This document shows, piece by piece, positions 26,413 through 36,138 of a stretch of DNA of 64,000 bases (the stretch's first letter is position 1; every line of letters begins with the position of its first letter). The translations under genes and the position numbers were made by a program. The notes below the pieces were generated by a model. That model saw only the letters and a list, made by a program, of their open reading frames with translations. It made no database searches and had not been told where the DNA came from. This stretch comes from Paenibacillus polymyxa (GTDB taxonomy: Bacteria; Bacillota; Bacilli; Paenibacillales; Paenibacillaceae), in the NCBI RefSeq assembly GCF_018614975.1, contig NZ_JAGGNR010000008.1:62001-126000 (forward strand), in the 5' to 3' direction.

Positions 26413-26979
26413 TCACTTCTGCTTAAACCCATGATAAAACGTGTCTACTACAAGCGCAGGGGCTGCTTTTCTCGCGATATGACCACTTACAACCTGCTGC
26501 CACGTCAGGAACATGATGGAATACAGCACATCGACAATCCAGGTTTTATCGAGATCGGAGCGGAAATAACCTTTTTGTTGCAACAGACCAACCGCATGCA
26601 GTACCGGTTCTCTCAGTTTCAGATCTGCTCCCTCAATCTCGGGATTATAATTAATGGTGGTGTCATGAGCCAGAAAATATATTTTGTCGCCTAATGGAAT
26701 CAGCGCCTCAATCAGTTCAGGTATGTACTTTTCACAGTGCTCCTCATCCAGCTGAATGTGTTGCATGGTCTCACTGACCACCTCGATTGCGCGTAATCCC
26801 AGATGAACCATGAGCTGTTCGCGGCTTTCCACGTATCGATGTAACGTAGCGATCCCGATTTTTGCAGATTCTGCAATTTCATTCATGGAAGCATTTGGTT
26901 TTTCAATCAGCAACTTGGTAGCCTCGTCCAAAATGGAATGAAGCCTGGTTTGTTTGATTGTTGTCATTTCCTTTTTCAT
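26413..26979 (-). CDS. TetR-family transcriptional regulator
   Basis: A 188-residue regulator. The N-terminal helix-turn-helix is at about residues 12-58 (ILDEATKLLIEKPNASMNEIAESAKIGIATLHRYVESREQL). The C-terminal helical part is a ligand-binding domain of no recognised subtype. The ATG follows AGAGGTG. No exporter lies next to it on either side, so its target is unclear; it may only control itself or act elsewhere. Confidence 0.92.
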   Translation of the reverse strand: MKKEMTTIKQTRLHSILDEATKLLIEKPNASMNEIAESAKIGIATLHRYVESREQLMVHLGLRAIEVVSETMQHIQLDEEHCEKYIPELIEALIPLGDKIYFLAHDTTINYNPEIEGADLKLREPVLHAVGLLQQKGYFRSDLDKTWIVDVLYSIMFLTWQQVVSGHIARKAAPALVVDTFYHGFKQK

Positions 26980-27086
26980 TGTATTACACCTCTTGGCGAG
27001 TATAGTTCAACAATTGATCTGATCATCCATCATATGATTGGATTAGACTATAAATTATAACATACTTCCTCATGAGTAAAACTAAA

Positions 27087-27104
27087 AGCCGCCATTCGGC
27101 GGCT
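27087..27104 (-). terminator. Terminator of the pentapeptide-repeat gene
   Basis: AGCCGCC-N4-GGCGGCT is a perfect 7-bp GC-rich stem followed by TTTTAGTTTT on the minus strand, about 65 bp after the stop. Confidence 0.75.
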
Positions 27105-27170
27105 CATAGCATGGTTATCTTTCTTCAATTGCTGTCTGGTTCCAATCACTTATGGACATGGCCCACTTTA

Positions 27171-27776
27171 TTAGTCTACTTTCGCACCATACGAGCGTAC
27201 AAACAGAACGGCTTGTTCGCGATCCAAACGTACACCTTTGATATCCAATGATTTCAGATCGATGCCTTCCAGGTTAGCCCCTCTAAGATCGGCCCCTTGC
27301 AGCTTAGCTCTGCTTAATACAACTCGGGTAAGATCACAGTCTCTCAAATCCGCTTTGGTGAAATCCGTGTCCGTAAAGTCAGCTTCAAAGAAACGAATTC
27401 CTCGCAAATCCTGTTTACCTAATCGGGTATGTCTCAGATTCGTATAAGACCAATCGCCATGACTTAGTGTAATCCCATCCATTTGCGCACCTGAAAAGTC
27501 CGATCCCGTCATCTTGCAAGAACTGAATTTGGAAGCAAATAGATTCGCACCACCAAAGGTGCAATTTTCAAAAGCTGATTCCGTATGAATTGAACCATTC
27601 ATGGAAGCACCTTTGAAGTCACACTCGATAAAACGGCAGTTACTGGTTTCGATCTCTTCCATAGAAGCGTTCATGAACGTACATTGTTTGAAAACACAAC
27701 TTATGAGTTCTCCATAGCGCAAATCACGCCCCTCAAAATGCACTGCTTCATATTCCTGATCTTTATATTGATACAC
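27171..27776 (-). CDS. Pentapeptide-repeat protein, Qnr/McbG-like
   Basis: A 201-residue protein built almost entirely of pentapeptide repeats (A/C/S-D/N-L/F-x-x), for example DFSGAQMDG, DFTDTDFTKADLRDCDLTRVVLSRAKLQGADLRGANLEGIDL. A short break near residues 103-117 (LSHGDWSYTNLRHTRLG) resembles the loop that interrupts the helix in Qnr proteins. Such right-handed beta-helices mimic DNA; Qnr and McbG protect gyrase and topoisomerase IV from inhibitors. The length is close to Qnr (about 218). The start is GTG at 27776 after GGGGTG. The sequence alone does not prove a resistance function. It is monocistronic. Confidence 0.85.
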   Translation of the reverse strand: MYQYKDQEYEAVHFEGRDLRYGELISCVFKQCTFMNASMEEIETSNCRFIECDFKGASMNGSIHTESAFENCTFGGANLFASKFSSCKMTGSDFSGAQMDGITLSHGDWSYTNLRHTRLGKQDLRGIRFFEADFTDTDFTKADLRDCDLTRVVLSRAKLQGADLRGANLEGIDLKSLDIKGVRLDREQAVLFVRSYGAKVD

Positions 27777-27912
27777 TGGTTACACCCCACATTGTATATT
27801 TCTCCGTCTTTCTTCATAAAAGAACTTTTTATACTATACCACACCCCTGTCAAGTACCTGCTTAAACCCATACAAAAGTCAAGATACTTTTTTATGAGAA
27901 AATCTGAAAACT

Positions 27913-27936
27913 AAAAAAAGGACGCATAGAGCGTCC
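27913..27936 (-). terminator. Terminator of the GNAT gene
   Basis: GGACGC / GCGTCC with a 5-base loop is followed by T7 on the minus strand, about 90 bp after the GNAT stop. Confidence 0.8.
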
Positions 27937-28025
27937 CTCCAGCAACACTTTTAACTGTTCCAATGTGGGCTTATATATGTGAAACTCTCCAGTTAGCTGC
28001 TTTTTTCTATTCGTTTCAGAAAACA

Positions 28026-28634
28026 TTACACCAGTTTTTTGGACATTCGGTACAGGGATAGCGAAGGTTTATTGATTTCCCCTACTCTCTGGTATCCCAA
28101 ACGCTCGTAGAGTTTAATAGCTAGTAGATTTTCCTTTTTAACCGTAAGCGAAGATTTGGACAGACCTTGTGTTACAGCTTGCTCCTCTGCAAATTGAATG
28201 AGTTGTGTCCCTACACCAAGTCCTCTGCTTTCAGGCAAGGTCGCCAATGTTCCGATGTGGTATTCGTCGTTCTCCGCTTCTTTTAATGTCACCATGGAGT
28301 AAAACTCTTTCCAGTGTTGGAGATTATACTTAATGAGGCTCCATTTACGAAGTTCAAACAACTTGGAGAACGTTGGCAAAGCGAGTTTGTTCATTATAGT
28401 GGTCGGATAACACATGATCATGCCCAGCGTTTGGCTACCCATTTTAGCTTCAAAGGCGAATTGGTGACTGAATCGGTTCTGATTCGAGACCCATAACTTT
28501 TTGAATGTTTTCTCTGTAATGCCTTTATCCTTGGTACCTGCAAGCGAATATGCCATATATTCAAGTGCCATCTGATTCAGTTGTCCGCCGACTAAGGACT
28601 GTGGACTGGCTTTTATTATGTTAATCTTATTCAT
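28026..28634 (-). CDS. GNAT acetyltransferase
   Basis: A 202-residue N-acetyltransferase. The acetyl-CoA loop is at about residues 142-165 (IGTLATLPESRGLGVGTQLIQFAEEQA) and the end of the fold is LYERLGYQRVGEI. The N-terminal half is typical of family members that modify small molecules or peptides. I chose the ATG at 28634 (MNKINIIK), 8 bases after GAGGAG; a GTG three codons upstream lies inside the ribosome site. It appears monocistronic. The substrate is unknown. Confidence 0.9.
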   Translation of the reverse strand: MNKINIIKASPQSLVGGQLNQMALEYMAYSLAGTKDKGITEKTFKKLWVSNQNRFSHQFAFEAKMGSQTLGMIMCYPTTIMNKLALPTFSKLFELRKWSLIKYNLQHWKEFYSMVTLKEAENDEYHIGTLATLPESRGLGVGTQLIQFAEEQAVTQGLSKSSLTVKKENLLAIKLYERLGYQRVGEINKPSLSLYRMSKKLV

Positions 28635-28851
28635 CGCTGTCACTCCTCTAGGTAGCTAAAATTAGACTAAAACCTCACATCAGGTTGGTTGAATGATATA
28701 CCCTCAACATTTTGAATGGACATCCCATGTCACCCTCTTTAAATCTTTATGTTATTGATAGATAATCATATCATTTAATATAAATATAAATCATATAAAG
28801 ACCGATTTCAACTTTTGAATTTAGTCATCCACATTTCTACCTGTACATACC

Positions 28852-28872
28852 AAAAAACCGCGATCATCGCGG
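28852..28872 (-). terminator. Terminator of the peptide-use operon
   Basis: CCGCGAT-g-ATCGCGG is a perfect palindromic stem followed by T6 on the minus strand. It lies just after the last gene of the operon. Confidence 0.85.
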
Positions 28873-28887
28873 CTTCTTCTGGTCATA

Positions 28888-29364
28888 TTATGGGAATTTC
28901 AATTGAATACGGACAGGAATGCGGGAGGATAACTCACTTTCTTCTCTAACTTCTGCTGCTGCCTCTGTTTCTTCTGCTTGCACGAGCCACTGCCTGCCAA
29001 TTAACGATTGCAGCAATTTAATCTCTTGTGCGGTCAGTTGAATATGCTTCAGTGACAGTTCATCTTGAACGTAATCCCGACCCACCTTACGATCAAACCG
29101 GAAATCGATTAATCGCTTCAACCCGTTAATATGCAAAAACTTGAATTCATAACCATGACGTATCGCCTTTTCCCAATCGTCTCCGATATCAGCTGCTGTC
29201 TGCAGTCTTTCATCAAAATCCATCGCGGATTCCTTAACCAGAGGCAGCAACTGGGAGTAGTCTCGACGTTGTAACCATTCAATAATTACTTCTTCAGGTG
29301 CCCCACTTGTCAGAACATTCTCTACAAGAAGGCCTACAGGAATGGACAGCTGCGTCCGACTCAT
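28888..29364 (-). CDS. Conserved-looking unknown protein at the end of the peptide operon
   Basis: A 158-residue cytosolic protein with no signal peptide or membrane segment. The sequence is predicted mostly helical (for example EEVIIEWLQRRDYSQLLPLVKE and LTAQEIKLLQSLIGRQWLVQAE). I do not recognise a family. Its ATG overlaps the stop of the S9 peptidase by 4 bp, so the two are translationally coupled and probably act together. It is followed by the operon terminator. Confidence 0.75.
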   Translation of the reverse strand: MSRTQLSIPVGLLVENVLTSGAPEEVIIEWLQRRDYSQLLPLVKESAMDFDERLQTAADIGDDWEKAIRHGYEFKFLHINGLKRLIDFRFDRKVGRDYVQDELSLKHIQLTAQEIKLLQSLIGRQWLVQAEETEAAAEVREESELSSRIPVRIQLKFP

Positions 29365-31379
29365 TGCTCACCCTCCTCTTTACCGAGATACTGATTGAAC
29401 CAGGCATTCACCTGTTCAAAACTATCGATCCGAAGTGAAGGTTTACCGCTTTTGAGCAAGCTGTGATTGGAGCCCGGATAACGAATCAGTTTGGTCTTTT
29501 TACCGTATCGTTTTAATGTGGTATACAATTCCTCCGCTTGCGCAATTGGTGTCCGATAATCCTGCTCTCCGTGCATGATCAGAAGTGGCGTTTCAATGTG
29601 ATGTGCATGGGCAAGAGGTGAGCGGGACCACAAGAATTCAGCATTTTCTGCCGGATTGCCCCCAATGACGCCCTCGACATAGGAAATTCCGATATCGCTC
29701 GTTCCATACATGGACAACCAGTTGGAGATAGAGCGTTGGGTTACAGCAGCCTTGAAGCGATGTGTATGCGCAACGATCCAGTTGGTCATCACCCCGCCAT
29801 AACTGCCACCTGCCACACCCAGACGTGATGCATCAAGGAAATCATAGGTAGCCAGGGCATAATCAACAGCTTCCATCAGATCCCTGTAATCCCCTCCGGC
29901 AAAGTCGCCACGGCAAGCTCTGGCAAACTCCTGACCGTATCCCATACTTCCGCGAGGATTGATCCACAGCACAGCGTACCCTTGCGCAACGAGTGTCTGC
30001 ATCTCATGACTGTATGTTCCCGTATACATTGCGTGGGGTCCACCATGAATCTGCAAAATCAATGGCAGCTTCCCATTGGATGCGCTTACTGCCGGTGTGG
30101 CTAACCAACCTTGAATCGGCCATCCATCTGAAGAGGTAAACTCAACACGAACAGGCACATTTATGGCTAATTCGGCCATGAATTCGTCATTTCGATGGGT
30201 GAGTCTGAACATCTCGCCACTGTCGATATCCACGCGATATAACTCTCCAGGATGTTCAGTAGTCAACGCAGCGATAACCAGCGACGTACCATCTAGTGTT
30301 AAGGTATACTGATACACATCCTTCTCACCATCGCCCGTAACAGATTGACACTCTCCATTATCTTGAATGCGGTACACATCCACATTTCCGTTATGCGTCC
30401 CGAGCACATATACACCACGTTCCGGATGACGGAAATCCGAGATCGGAGAAGGAGATGGACTTGCTGACTTCATATCCCCCAGTGCTGCGTTACCCATCTG
30501 CATATCTAATTGAGGTGCAATTATCCTGGGTTCCCCCCGATGAACGGGGACAGCGTATAAGCTGTTGTGGCTCCCACTTCCATACTCACGATCACTGGCG
30601 ATCAGGATCAGCTGCTGCCCGTCGGACGAATAGGAGAACTGGCTTATCGCCAGACTGGAATCCGTCACTTTGAAGAGATCACGTTCTCCCAATCGAACGC
30701 TGTATATATCTGTAAAGTACAGCAAATCTGCATCAAGCTGCTCATCCTCTACTTGCTTCGAAATGAAAGAAAGCTGCTTGCTATCTGGCGACCATGCCGG
30801 AGCACTGATATTCCATAGCCCGGAAGTCACCTGCGTGATTTCCCCGCTTTTGATCTCATATACAAACAAATGGCTGTATTGTCCATCCCACCAGCCAGCC
30901 CCTTCCGCCTTCGGCGTTGTACGCTCAAAGACTTTACCTCGCAGCACAGGTGGTGGCTCCTGGTCGGCGTCAGCTTTCTTCTGTTGGTCCTCCGGTTGCA
31001 CCTTGCTGGTAAATGCAATATACTGCCCGTTTGGCGACCAGATATAACTCGAAATTTTACGTGCGGGAGATATCAGCATGACCGGCTCTTTTTGATTTGA
31101 ATGGAGCGTCCATAATCCCTTACCCCCATCCACGGAGCGAATGAATGTGAGCTGTGTGCCATCCGGCGACCAAGCAGGTGAGGAATCCCTCGTGCCATCC
31201 GAAAGTGCAATATCGTCATTACCATCGAGCGAAATTCCTCGAATTTGCGTGTTATATTCGTTTTTATCCTGATCTATGGTCTGTTCCACATAAGCCACTT
31301 GTCCGTTAGGACTAATCACCGGCTGACTTATCCAACGATAGTGAACTAGATCCTCCGGCATAATTGGTCTTTGATTCAT
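29361..31379 (-). CDS. S9-family prolyl-oligopeptidase-like serine peptidase
   Basis: A 672-residue cytosolic peptidase. An N-terminal beta-propeller covers about residues 15-400 with repeats such as SPAWSPDGTQLTF and SAPAWSPDSKQLSF. A C-terminal alpha/beta hydrolase domain carries the nucleophile Ser526 in GGSYGG; the Asp of MHGEQDYRTP and the His of GSNHSL complete the triad. It resembles acylaminoacyl peptidase/YuxL. It would cleave short imported peptides. The ATG follows AAGGGAG and the gap from the permease gene is 21 bp. There is no signal peptide, which fits an intracellular role. Confidence 0.95.
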   Translation of the reverse strand: MNQRPIMPEDLVHYRWISQPVISPNGQVAYVEQTIDQDKNEYNTQIRGISLDGNDDIALSDGTRDSSPAWSPDGTQLTFIRSVDGGKGLWTLHSNQKEPVMLISPARKISSYIWSPNGQYIAFTSKVQPEDQQKKADADQEPPPVLRGKVFERTTPKAEGAGWWDGQYSHLFVYEIKSGEITQVTSGLWNISAPAWSPDSKQLSFISKQVEDEQLDADLLYFTDIYSVRLGERDLFKVTDSSLAISQFSYSSDGQQLILIASDREYGSGSHNSLYAVPVHRGEPRIIAPQLDMQMGNAALGDMKSASPSPSPISDFRHPERGVYVLGTHNGNVDVYRIQDNGECQSVTGDGEKDVYQYTLTLDGTSLVIAALTTEHPGELYRVDIDSGEMFRLTHRNDEFMAELAINVPVRVEFTSSDGWPIQGWLATPAVSASNGKLPLILQIHGGPHAMYTGTYSHEMQTLVAQGYAVLWINPRGSMGYGQEFARACRGDFAGGDYRDLMEAVDYALATYDFLDASRLGVAGGSYGGVMTNWIVAHTHRFKAAVTQRSISNWLSMYGTSDIGISYVEGVIGGNPAENAEFLWSRSPLAHAHHIETPLLIMHGEQDYRTPIAQAEELYTTLKRYGKKTKLIRYPGSNHSLLKSGKPSLRIDSFEQVNAWFNQYLGKEEGEQ

Positions 31380-31400
31380 ATTGATGGCTCCCTTCTCCGT

Positions 31401-32330
31401 TTATTTATGAGCTGTCTCCGTACGTGGATCAAGCACATCACGCAGCCAATCTCCAAGGAAAATAACACCGAGTACGGTAAATGTAATGGCTAGTCCCGGG
31501 AATGTAGCGACCCACCAGCTTGTTGCAACGTATTGTCTGCCATCACTGAGCATCCCTCCCCAGGATACATCGGGTGGTTTGATACCCAGACCCAGGAAAC
31601 TGAGTGAAGCTTCCATAATAATCGTTGTGCCGACATTCATACCACAGATTACGATAAAGGATGAAAGGATATTCGGCAGAATGTGTTTCAGAATCAATCT
31701 TCCATTCTTCGCGCCAATCGATCTGGCCGCATGAACAAAATCCCGCTCTTTGATACTAAGAACCTCACTTCTTACCACACGGGTGAATGGAACCCAGTTC
31801 GTCACCCCGATGACAAAAATCAACGTTGTAATACCCGGGCCAACAATCGCCATCACAACAAGCATGAACAGAATGGTTGGAATCGCCATGAAGGCATCAC
31901 CTACACGCATGATGACGGCATCCAGCCATTTCCCGTAGAATCCGGATATCAGCCCCAGAATGGCGCCAATGATTCCTGACACAATCACGGCACCCATCCC
32001 CACGATTAAGGAAACTCGGGCACCATATACAATTCGACTCCACATGTCTCTGCCGAGATTATCGGTACCCAGCCAGTATTCGGCCGTTCCGCCCTCAAGC
32101 CACGCTGGTGGTTTAAGTCGGTTCAGCGGATTAACCGCTGCCGGATCATGACTCGTCAATAGAGGTGCACCTATGGCAATTAACACAACCAACAATACAA
32201 GCACAGCACCAAACATTCCGGTCTTGCTGATGATCAGTTGTTGCCAGATATAACGAGATCCCGTTGGTGCACGCCCATTGTCTTGTTCCTGTTCTGTACC
32301 CGGAATTGGCATATCATTGCTGCCTGTCAT
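31401..32330 (-). CDS. Dpp/Opp-type ABC permease (DppC-like)
   Basis: A 309-residue inner-membrane permease with about six helices and the N-terminal OppC_N segment (QQLIISKTGMFGAVLVLLVVLIAIGAPLL). The EAA loop is AARSIGAKNGRLILKHILPN. It forms the channel with the DppB-like protein encoded upstream and imports di-/oligopeptides or nickel-type ligands. I chose the ATG at 32330, which has GGAGG upstream; the frame extends 14 codons further with no support. The gap to the DppB-like gene is 16 bp. Confidence 0.93.
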   Translation of the reverse strand: MTGSNDMPIPGTEQEQDNGRAPTGSRYIWQQLIISKTGMFGAVLVLLVVLIAIGAPLLTSHDPAAVNPLNRLKPPAWLEGGTAEYWLGTDNLGRDMWSRIVYGARVSLIVGMGAVIVSGIIGAILGLISGFYGKWLDAVIMRVGDAFMAIPTILFMLVVMAIVGPGITTLIFVIGVTNWVPFTRVVRSEVLSIKERDFVHAARSIGAKNGRLILKHILPNILSSFIVICGMNVGTTIIMEASLSFLGLGIKPPDVSWGGMLSDGRQYVATSWWVATFPGLAITFTVLGVIFLGDWLRDVLDPRTETAHK

Positions 32331-32346
32331 ATGATTGCACCTCCTT

Positions 32347-33264
32347 CTAGTCGTATTTGATGCGCGGATCAAGTAACCTATAGGCTACATCCGTCAAGAT
32401 ATTGGTTACTACCACGATAACGGCAATGACAAACACCGCTGCCTGTACAATCGCCATATCATGTGTGTTGACTGCAACGACCAGCAATTGACCCAGTCCA
32501 GGCCAGGAGAATACCGTTTCCGTAATCAAGGTCCCCCCGATCAGACTTGTAAACTGCAAACTCATAATCGTCACGACCGGAATCAATCCATTCCGAAATG
32601 CATGTTTCCCAATGACAACCATTCGGCCAAGCCCCTTGCTGCGGGCTGTTCGAATATAGTCCTGATTCAGAATCTCCAGCATGCTGGAGCGAATCAGACG
32701 GGTCATCTGCGCAGCCAGTCCAACGCCGAGTGTAAATGCCGGTAAGATCAGATGGGACAATCCTCCGCGACCAGATACCGGCAATACCCCCAACATGACG
32801 GAGAACAAGAGGATAAGCATAATCCCCATCCAGAAGTTTGGCATCGCCTTACCAATGACGGATATTCCTGAAATGATGAGATCGGTAAACGTATTGCGTT
32901 TCACAGCCGAAATGACCCCAAGCGGCACAGCCATAAGTACAGCAAAGAACATGGCGGCTACCGCCAGTTCAAAGCTGGCAGGCAATCTCTCCAGCACAAG
33001 CTCTAATGCAGGCTGATTATAGCGAAAAGACTGACCAAAATCTCCCTGTATCGCACTGCCCAGAAACTTCACGTATTGCGTATATAATGGCTGGTCCAAA
33101 CCGAGTGCCTGAGTCAAGACAGCACGATCTTCAGCGGTAGCCGTTTCGGGCAACATTAGCGCAACCGGATCACCGGTGACTCGAACCAAAATGAACACAA
33201 TTAATGAAACAATGAACAGTACCGGAATGATCTGTAGTAATGACTTAAGTACGTATTTGCCCAT
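32347..33264 (-). CDS. Dpp/Opp-type ABC permease (DppB-like)
   Basis: A 305-residue permease with about six transmembrane helices. The family start MGKYVLKSLLQIIPVLFIVSLIVFILVR, the conserved VALMLPETATAEDR loop, and the EAA motif ARSKGLGRMVVIGKHAFRNGLIPVV are visible. It pairs with the downstream DppC-like subunit. The ATG follows GGGAGG. No gene for a DppD/DppF ATPase is present in the operon. Confidence 0.94.
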   Translation of the reverse strand: MGKYVLKSLLQIIPVLFIVSLIVFILVRVTGDPVALMLPETATAEDRAVLTQALGLDQPLYTQYVKFLGSAIQGDFGQSFRYNQPALELVLERLPASFELAVAAMFFAVLMAVPLGVISAVKRNTFTDLIISGISVIGKAMPNFWMGIMLILLFSVMLGVLPVSGRGGLSHLILPAFTLGVGLAAQMTRLIRSSMLEILNQDYIRTARSKGLGRMVVIGKHAFRNGLIPVVTIMSLQFTSLIGGTLITETVFSWPGLGQLLVVAVNTHDMAIVQAAVFVIAVIVVVTNILTDVAYRLLDPRIKYD

Positions 33265-33288
33265 TCCTTGTTCACCTCCCTTGTTAAG

Positions 33289-33330
33289 AAAAAGAACGGC
33301 AGGAACATGGTTATCCAGTCCCTGCCGTTC
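33289..33330 (-). terminator. Intercistronic hairpin/attenuator between binding protein and permeases
   Basis: GAACGGCAGG (33294-33303) pairs perfectly with CCTGCCGTTC (33321-33330), and T5 follows on the minus strand. It lies between the binding-protein gene and the first permease gene inside one operon. Partial termination here would give more binding protein than permease, a common arrangement in ABC importers. Confidence 0.75.
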
Positions 33331-33370
33331 ACGGCCTTATCTTTGCAATGACCGGTTGTTATACTCGATG

Positions 33371-34930
33371 TTACTGTGCAACAGGTGTAATCTCGTCAGC
33401 ATAGAACATCTCGTCACTGCGCGGCGCGAAGTTCACTTTAGCATTTGTTCCGTATACACCTTCCATTTGGTACAGATATACGGCTGGGCGTTCTTCAGAG
33501 AAGATCTGCTGTACTTGCTGATACTCTTTCTCACGAGCCGCTGGGTCCATGTTCACCAATGCAGATTGAAGCAGTTTTTCTACTTCAGGATTGTTGTAAT
33601 CCGACTCGCCTTTGGCTTCTTCCAACATATAACGATTGTAGTTATTCGAAGCGTCGAACAAGGAGTTGCCGATACCAATCATGAAGATTTCTTTGAATGA
33701 TTTGGAGCTGTAACGTTCACTGAATGCACTTGCTTCGAGGACATCCAGGTTAATTTTGAATCCTGCTTGTTCCAGCATCGCTGCAACAACTTCAGCTTGT
33801 TCTTTGTATTGTGCGGAAACGGAGATCGTCATCTCGGCTTCACCTTCTGCATAGCCAGCTTCTTGCAGCAATTGTTTTGCTTTTTCCAGGTCATAGAGTG
33901 ACGTTTTGTACAATGAAGGATCAGCACCAAAGTTGCCTGGTGTTACGGATGTGCGGGTTACAATACCTGCTCCGCCAGCAATGCTGTCCACAATTCCTTG
34001 TTTGTCAATCGCCAGGTCAATTGCTTCACGTACTTTCGGATCAGCCGTGATGCTGCCTTCTGTCTGACGGAAGATCAACTGAAGCACACGCTGGATTGGC
34101 GCTTTGACAATCTTTTTATCTGCTTCGCCTTCGATCCGGGCAATGTCAGTGGACGGAATGGAAGATGCCACATCTACACCACCAGCAAGCAATTCGGATA
34201 CACGTGTGGAGGCTTCAGGGATAACGCGGAATACCACTTCATTCCATTTTGGTTCACCGTCGAAGTAGCTCTCGTTTTTCACCAGTTCCACACGATCATC
34301 TTTGGTCCATTTACTGAACTTGTAAGGGCCAGTGCCTACCGGTTGTTTCAGGAAAGCATCGAATCCTTTATCCGCAATATATTTTGCTGGCAGAATGCCA
34401 GCTCCCATTTTGGATAAACGATTCAGCAAGAGCGGATCTGGACCATCTGTGATAATGTCTACGGTATAGTCATCCACCACTTTAACTTCTACGATATTTT
34501 TGAAATAACTGTTTTGTTTCAGTGTCTCGTCCTTGGCTACGCGCTCCAGCGTGTATTTTACATCTGCTGAAGTGAATGGATCGCCATTGTGGAAGGTCAC
34601 ACCTTCACGCAGCTTGAATCTCCATGTTGTATCATCTACCTGATCCCATGAGGTCGCAAGTCCTGCTACTTTTTTCTGTTCACTGTCATTTTTGATCAGA
34701 TAATCAAAAACGTTGACCAGAACCGCCTCACTGGAAGTATTGTTGTTGTTGTGCGGATCGAAACTCTCAATGTCTGTTGCTGCAGCAACGGTCAGTGTTG
34801 TACTTGCACTGCCCGTTCCTTCTGTTGCGGTATTGTCATCTGTGCTTGTCGTTTTTCCACCGCAGGCGCTGAGCACCATTACGATTGCCAGTAACGTGAT
34901 CCACAAGCCTGTCCATTGTCTTTTTTTCAT
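33371..34930 (-). CDS. Peptide ABC transporter solute-binding lipoprotein (SBP_bac_5)
   Basis: A 519-residue protein with a lipoprotein signal: basic start, hydrophobic core and lipobox LSAC with the lipidated Cys at about 23, followed by a Ser/Thr-rich tether. The family 5 body has the signature WRFKLREGVTFHNGDPFTSADVKYTLER at about 105-132. It captures oligopeptides, or similar ligands, at the outer face of the membrane. The ATG overlaps the stop of the M20 amidohydrolase by 4 bp and has GGGGGAG upstream. Confidence 0.95.
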   Translation of the reverse strand: MKKRQWTGLWITLLAIVMVLSACGGKTTSTDDNTATEGTGSASTTLTVAAATDIESFDPHNNNNTSSEAVLVNVFDYLIKNDSEQKKVAGLATSWDQVDDTTWRFKLREGVTFHNGDPFTSADVKYTLERVAKDETLKQNSYFKNIVEVKVVDDYTVDIITDGPDPLLLNRLSKMGAGILPAKYIADKGFDAFLKQPVGTGPYKFSKWTKDDRVELVKNESYFDGEPKWNEVVFRVIPEASTRVSELLAGGVDVASSIPSTDIARIEGEADKKIVKAPIQRVLQLIFRQTEGSITADPKVREAIDLAIDKQGIVDSIAGGAGIVTRTSVTPGNFGADPSLYKTSLYDLEKAKQLLQEAGYAEGEAEMTISVSAQYKEQAEVVAAMLEQAGFKINLDVLEASAFSERYSSKSFKEIFMIGIGNSLFDASNNYNRYMLEEAKGESDYNNPEVEKLLQSALVNMDPAAREKEYQQVQQIFSEERPAVYLYQMEGVYGTNAKVNFAPRSDEMFYADEITPVAQ

Positions 34931-36138
34931 TGTGATTGCTCCCCCTTAGTTGTTGTATTCCTTGCCAAAAATTCAAGTGCTACTGCAGACAGCATGCCCA
35001 CACCATAAGGCATCGCTGTCTCATCGAGATCAAACATGGGATGGTGGAGTGGATAACGAGTACGTTCCTCATCATTACCAGATCCTAGTCTGAAAAACAC
35101 ACCTGGAATCTGTTCACAATAAAAAGCGAAATCCTCGCCCCCTGTGGAGGGTTTGATATAGCTCCATCCCTTCTCCGCATTAACCTGATCACAAGTCTCT
35201 GTTAACAGGTCAACCATGCCGAGATCATTCACAACAACAGGGTATCCATCGCCGTAGACGACTTCGTATCCTGCTCCGAAAGAATCACAGACCCCTTTAA
35301 CAACCTGCTCGATCAAAGCTGGCATCCGTTCACGAATGGCAGGTGAGAGTGTACGAACCGTACCGATCATCTCCACTTCCGGAGCAATGGCTGTTCCCAT
35401 ATAACCTCCGGTGATTTTGCCAATCGTGACTACAGCGGGTTCAAGCGGATCGACCATCCGACTGACGATATTCTGCAATGCGGTGATGACCTGAGCGGAT
35501 ACCGCAATCGCGTCAATGCCCTCATGCGGACGAGCAGCATGTCCCCCCTTACCAAGGATCTTGATAATCAAAGGATCAGCTGATGCAAACGCAACGCCCT
35601 GACTTACACCCAAGGTTCCCGTGTTCTGTCCAGGGGTCATGTGTAATCCTGCGATGGCATCAACCTTCGGATTCTCCAGAACACCGTCCTGGATCATGGC
35701 TCTTGCCCCTGCAAGTCCCTCTTCTGCTGGCTGGAAAATGAATTTGATGTTGCCTGATTTTGGTCTTCCAAGGCCAGTAAGCAGTTGGGCTGCTCCCATC
35801 AGGATGGAGGTGTGAGCGTCATGTCCACATAAATGCGCTTTGCCTTCTGCTTGCGAGCGGTATTCCACCGCTTTCTGATCCTGAATTGGCAAGGCATCCA
35901 TGTCTGCCCGCAAGGCAAAGGTTGGTCCATCTGTCTCTCCGCGAAGCAGGCCTGTAACCCCGGTCTTTCCTACATTCCGTGTAACTTCGAGTCCCAGGCT
36001 TTCCAGATGCTCGGCTACGATGGAGGATGTTCGATGCTCCTCATAACCGATTTCCGGATGCCGATGTAAATCTCTGCGCCAAGCGCTTAACTGGGCTTGC
36101 AGTGGCTGAGCCAGCTGTATTAGTTCTGAACGATTCAT
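34927..36138 (-). CDS. M20 amidohydrolase (N-acyl amino acid/hippurate hydrolase type)
   Basis: A 403-residue M20D metallopeptidase. The N-terminal [17 protein letters not shown] and the metal site LCGHDAHTS (Cys104, His106, His109) are typical of AbgA/HipO-type enzymes. The second part holds [14 protein letters not shown] with metal-binding Glu residues and [11 protein letters not shown]. It removes acyl groups from N-acyl amino acids or hydrolyses peptide-like amides in the cytoplasm, fitting with a peptide importer. It overlaps the GntR gene (4 bp upstream) and the binding-protein gene (4 bp downstream). Confidence 0.94.
   Translation of the reverse strand: MNRSELIQLAQPLQAQLSAWRRDLHRHPEIGYEEHRTSSIVAEHLESLGLEVTRNVGKTGVTGLLRGETDGPTFALRADMDALPIQDQKAVEYRSQAEGKAHLCGHDAHTSILMGAAQLLTGLGRPKSGNIKFIFQPAEEGLAGARAMIQDGVLENPKVDAIAGLHMTPGQNTGTLGVSQGVAFASADPLIIKILGKGGHAARPHEGIDAIAVSAQVITALQNIVSRMVDPLEPAVVTIGKITGGYMGTAIAPEVEMIGTVRTLSPAIRERMPALIEQVVKGVCDSFGAGYEVVYGDGYPVVVNDLGMVDLLTETCDQVNAEKGWSYIKPSTGGEDFAFYCEQIPGVFFRLGSGNDEERTRYPLHHPMFDLDETAMPYGVGMLSAVALEFLARNTTTKGEQSQ

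Noticed and set aside
33176..33700. 174-codon open frame on the plus strand
   Set aside because: It crosses the antisense of a permease, a terminator hairpin and a binding-protein gene, so it is a shadow frame.
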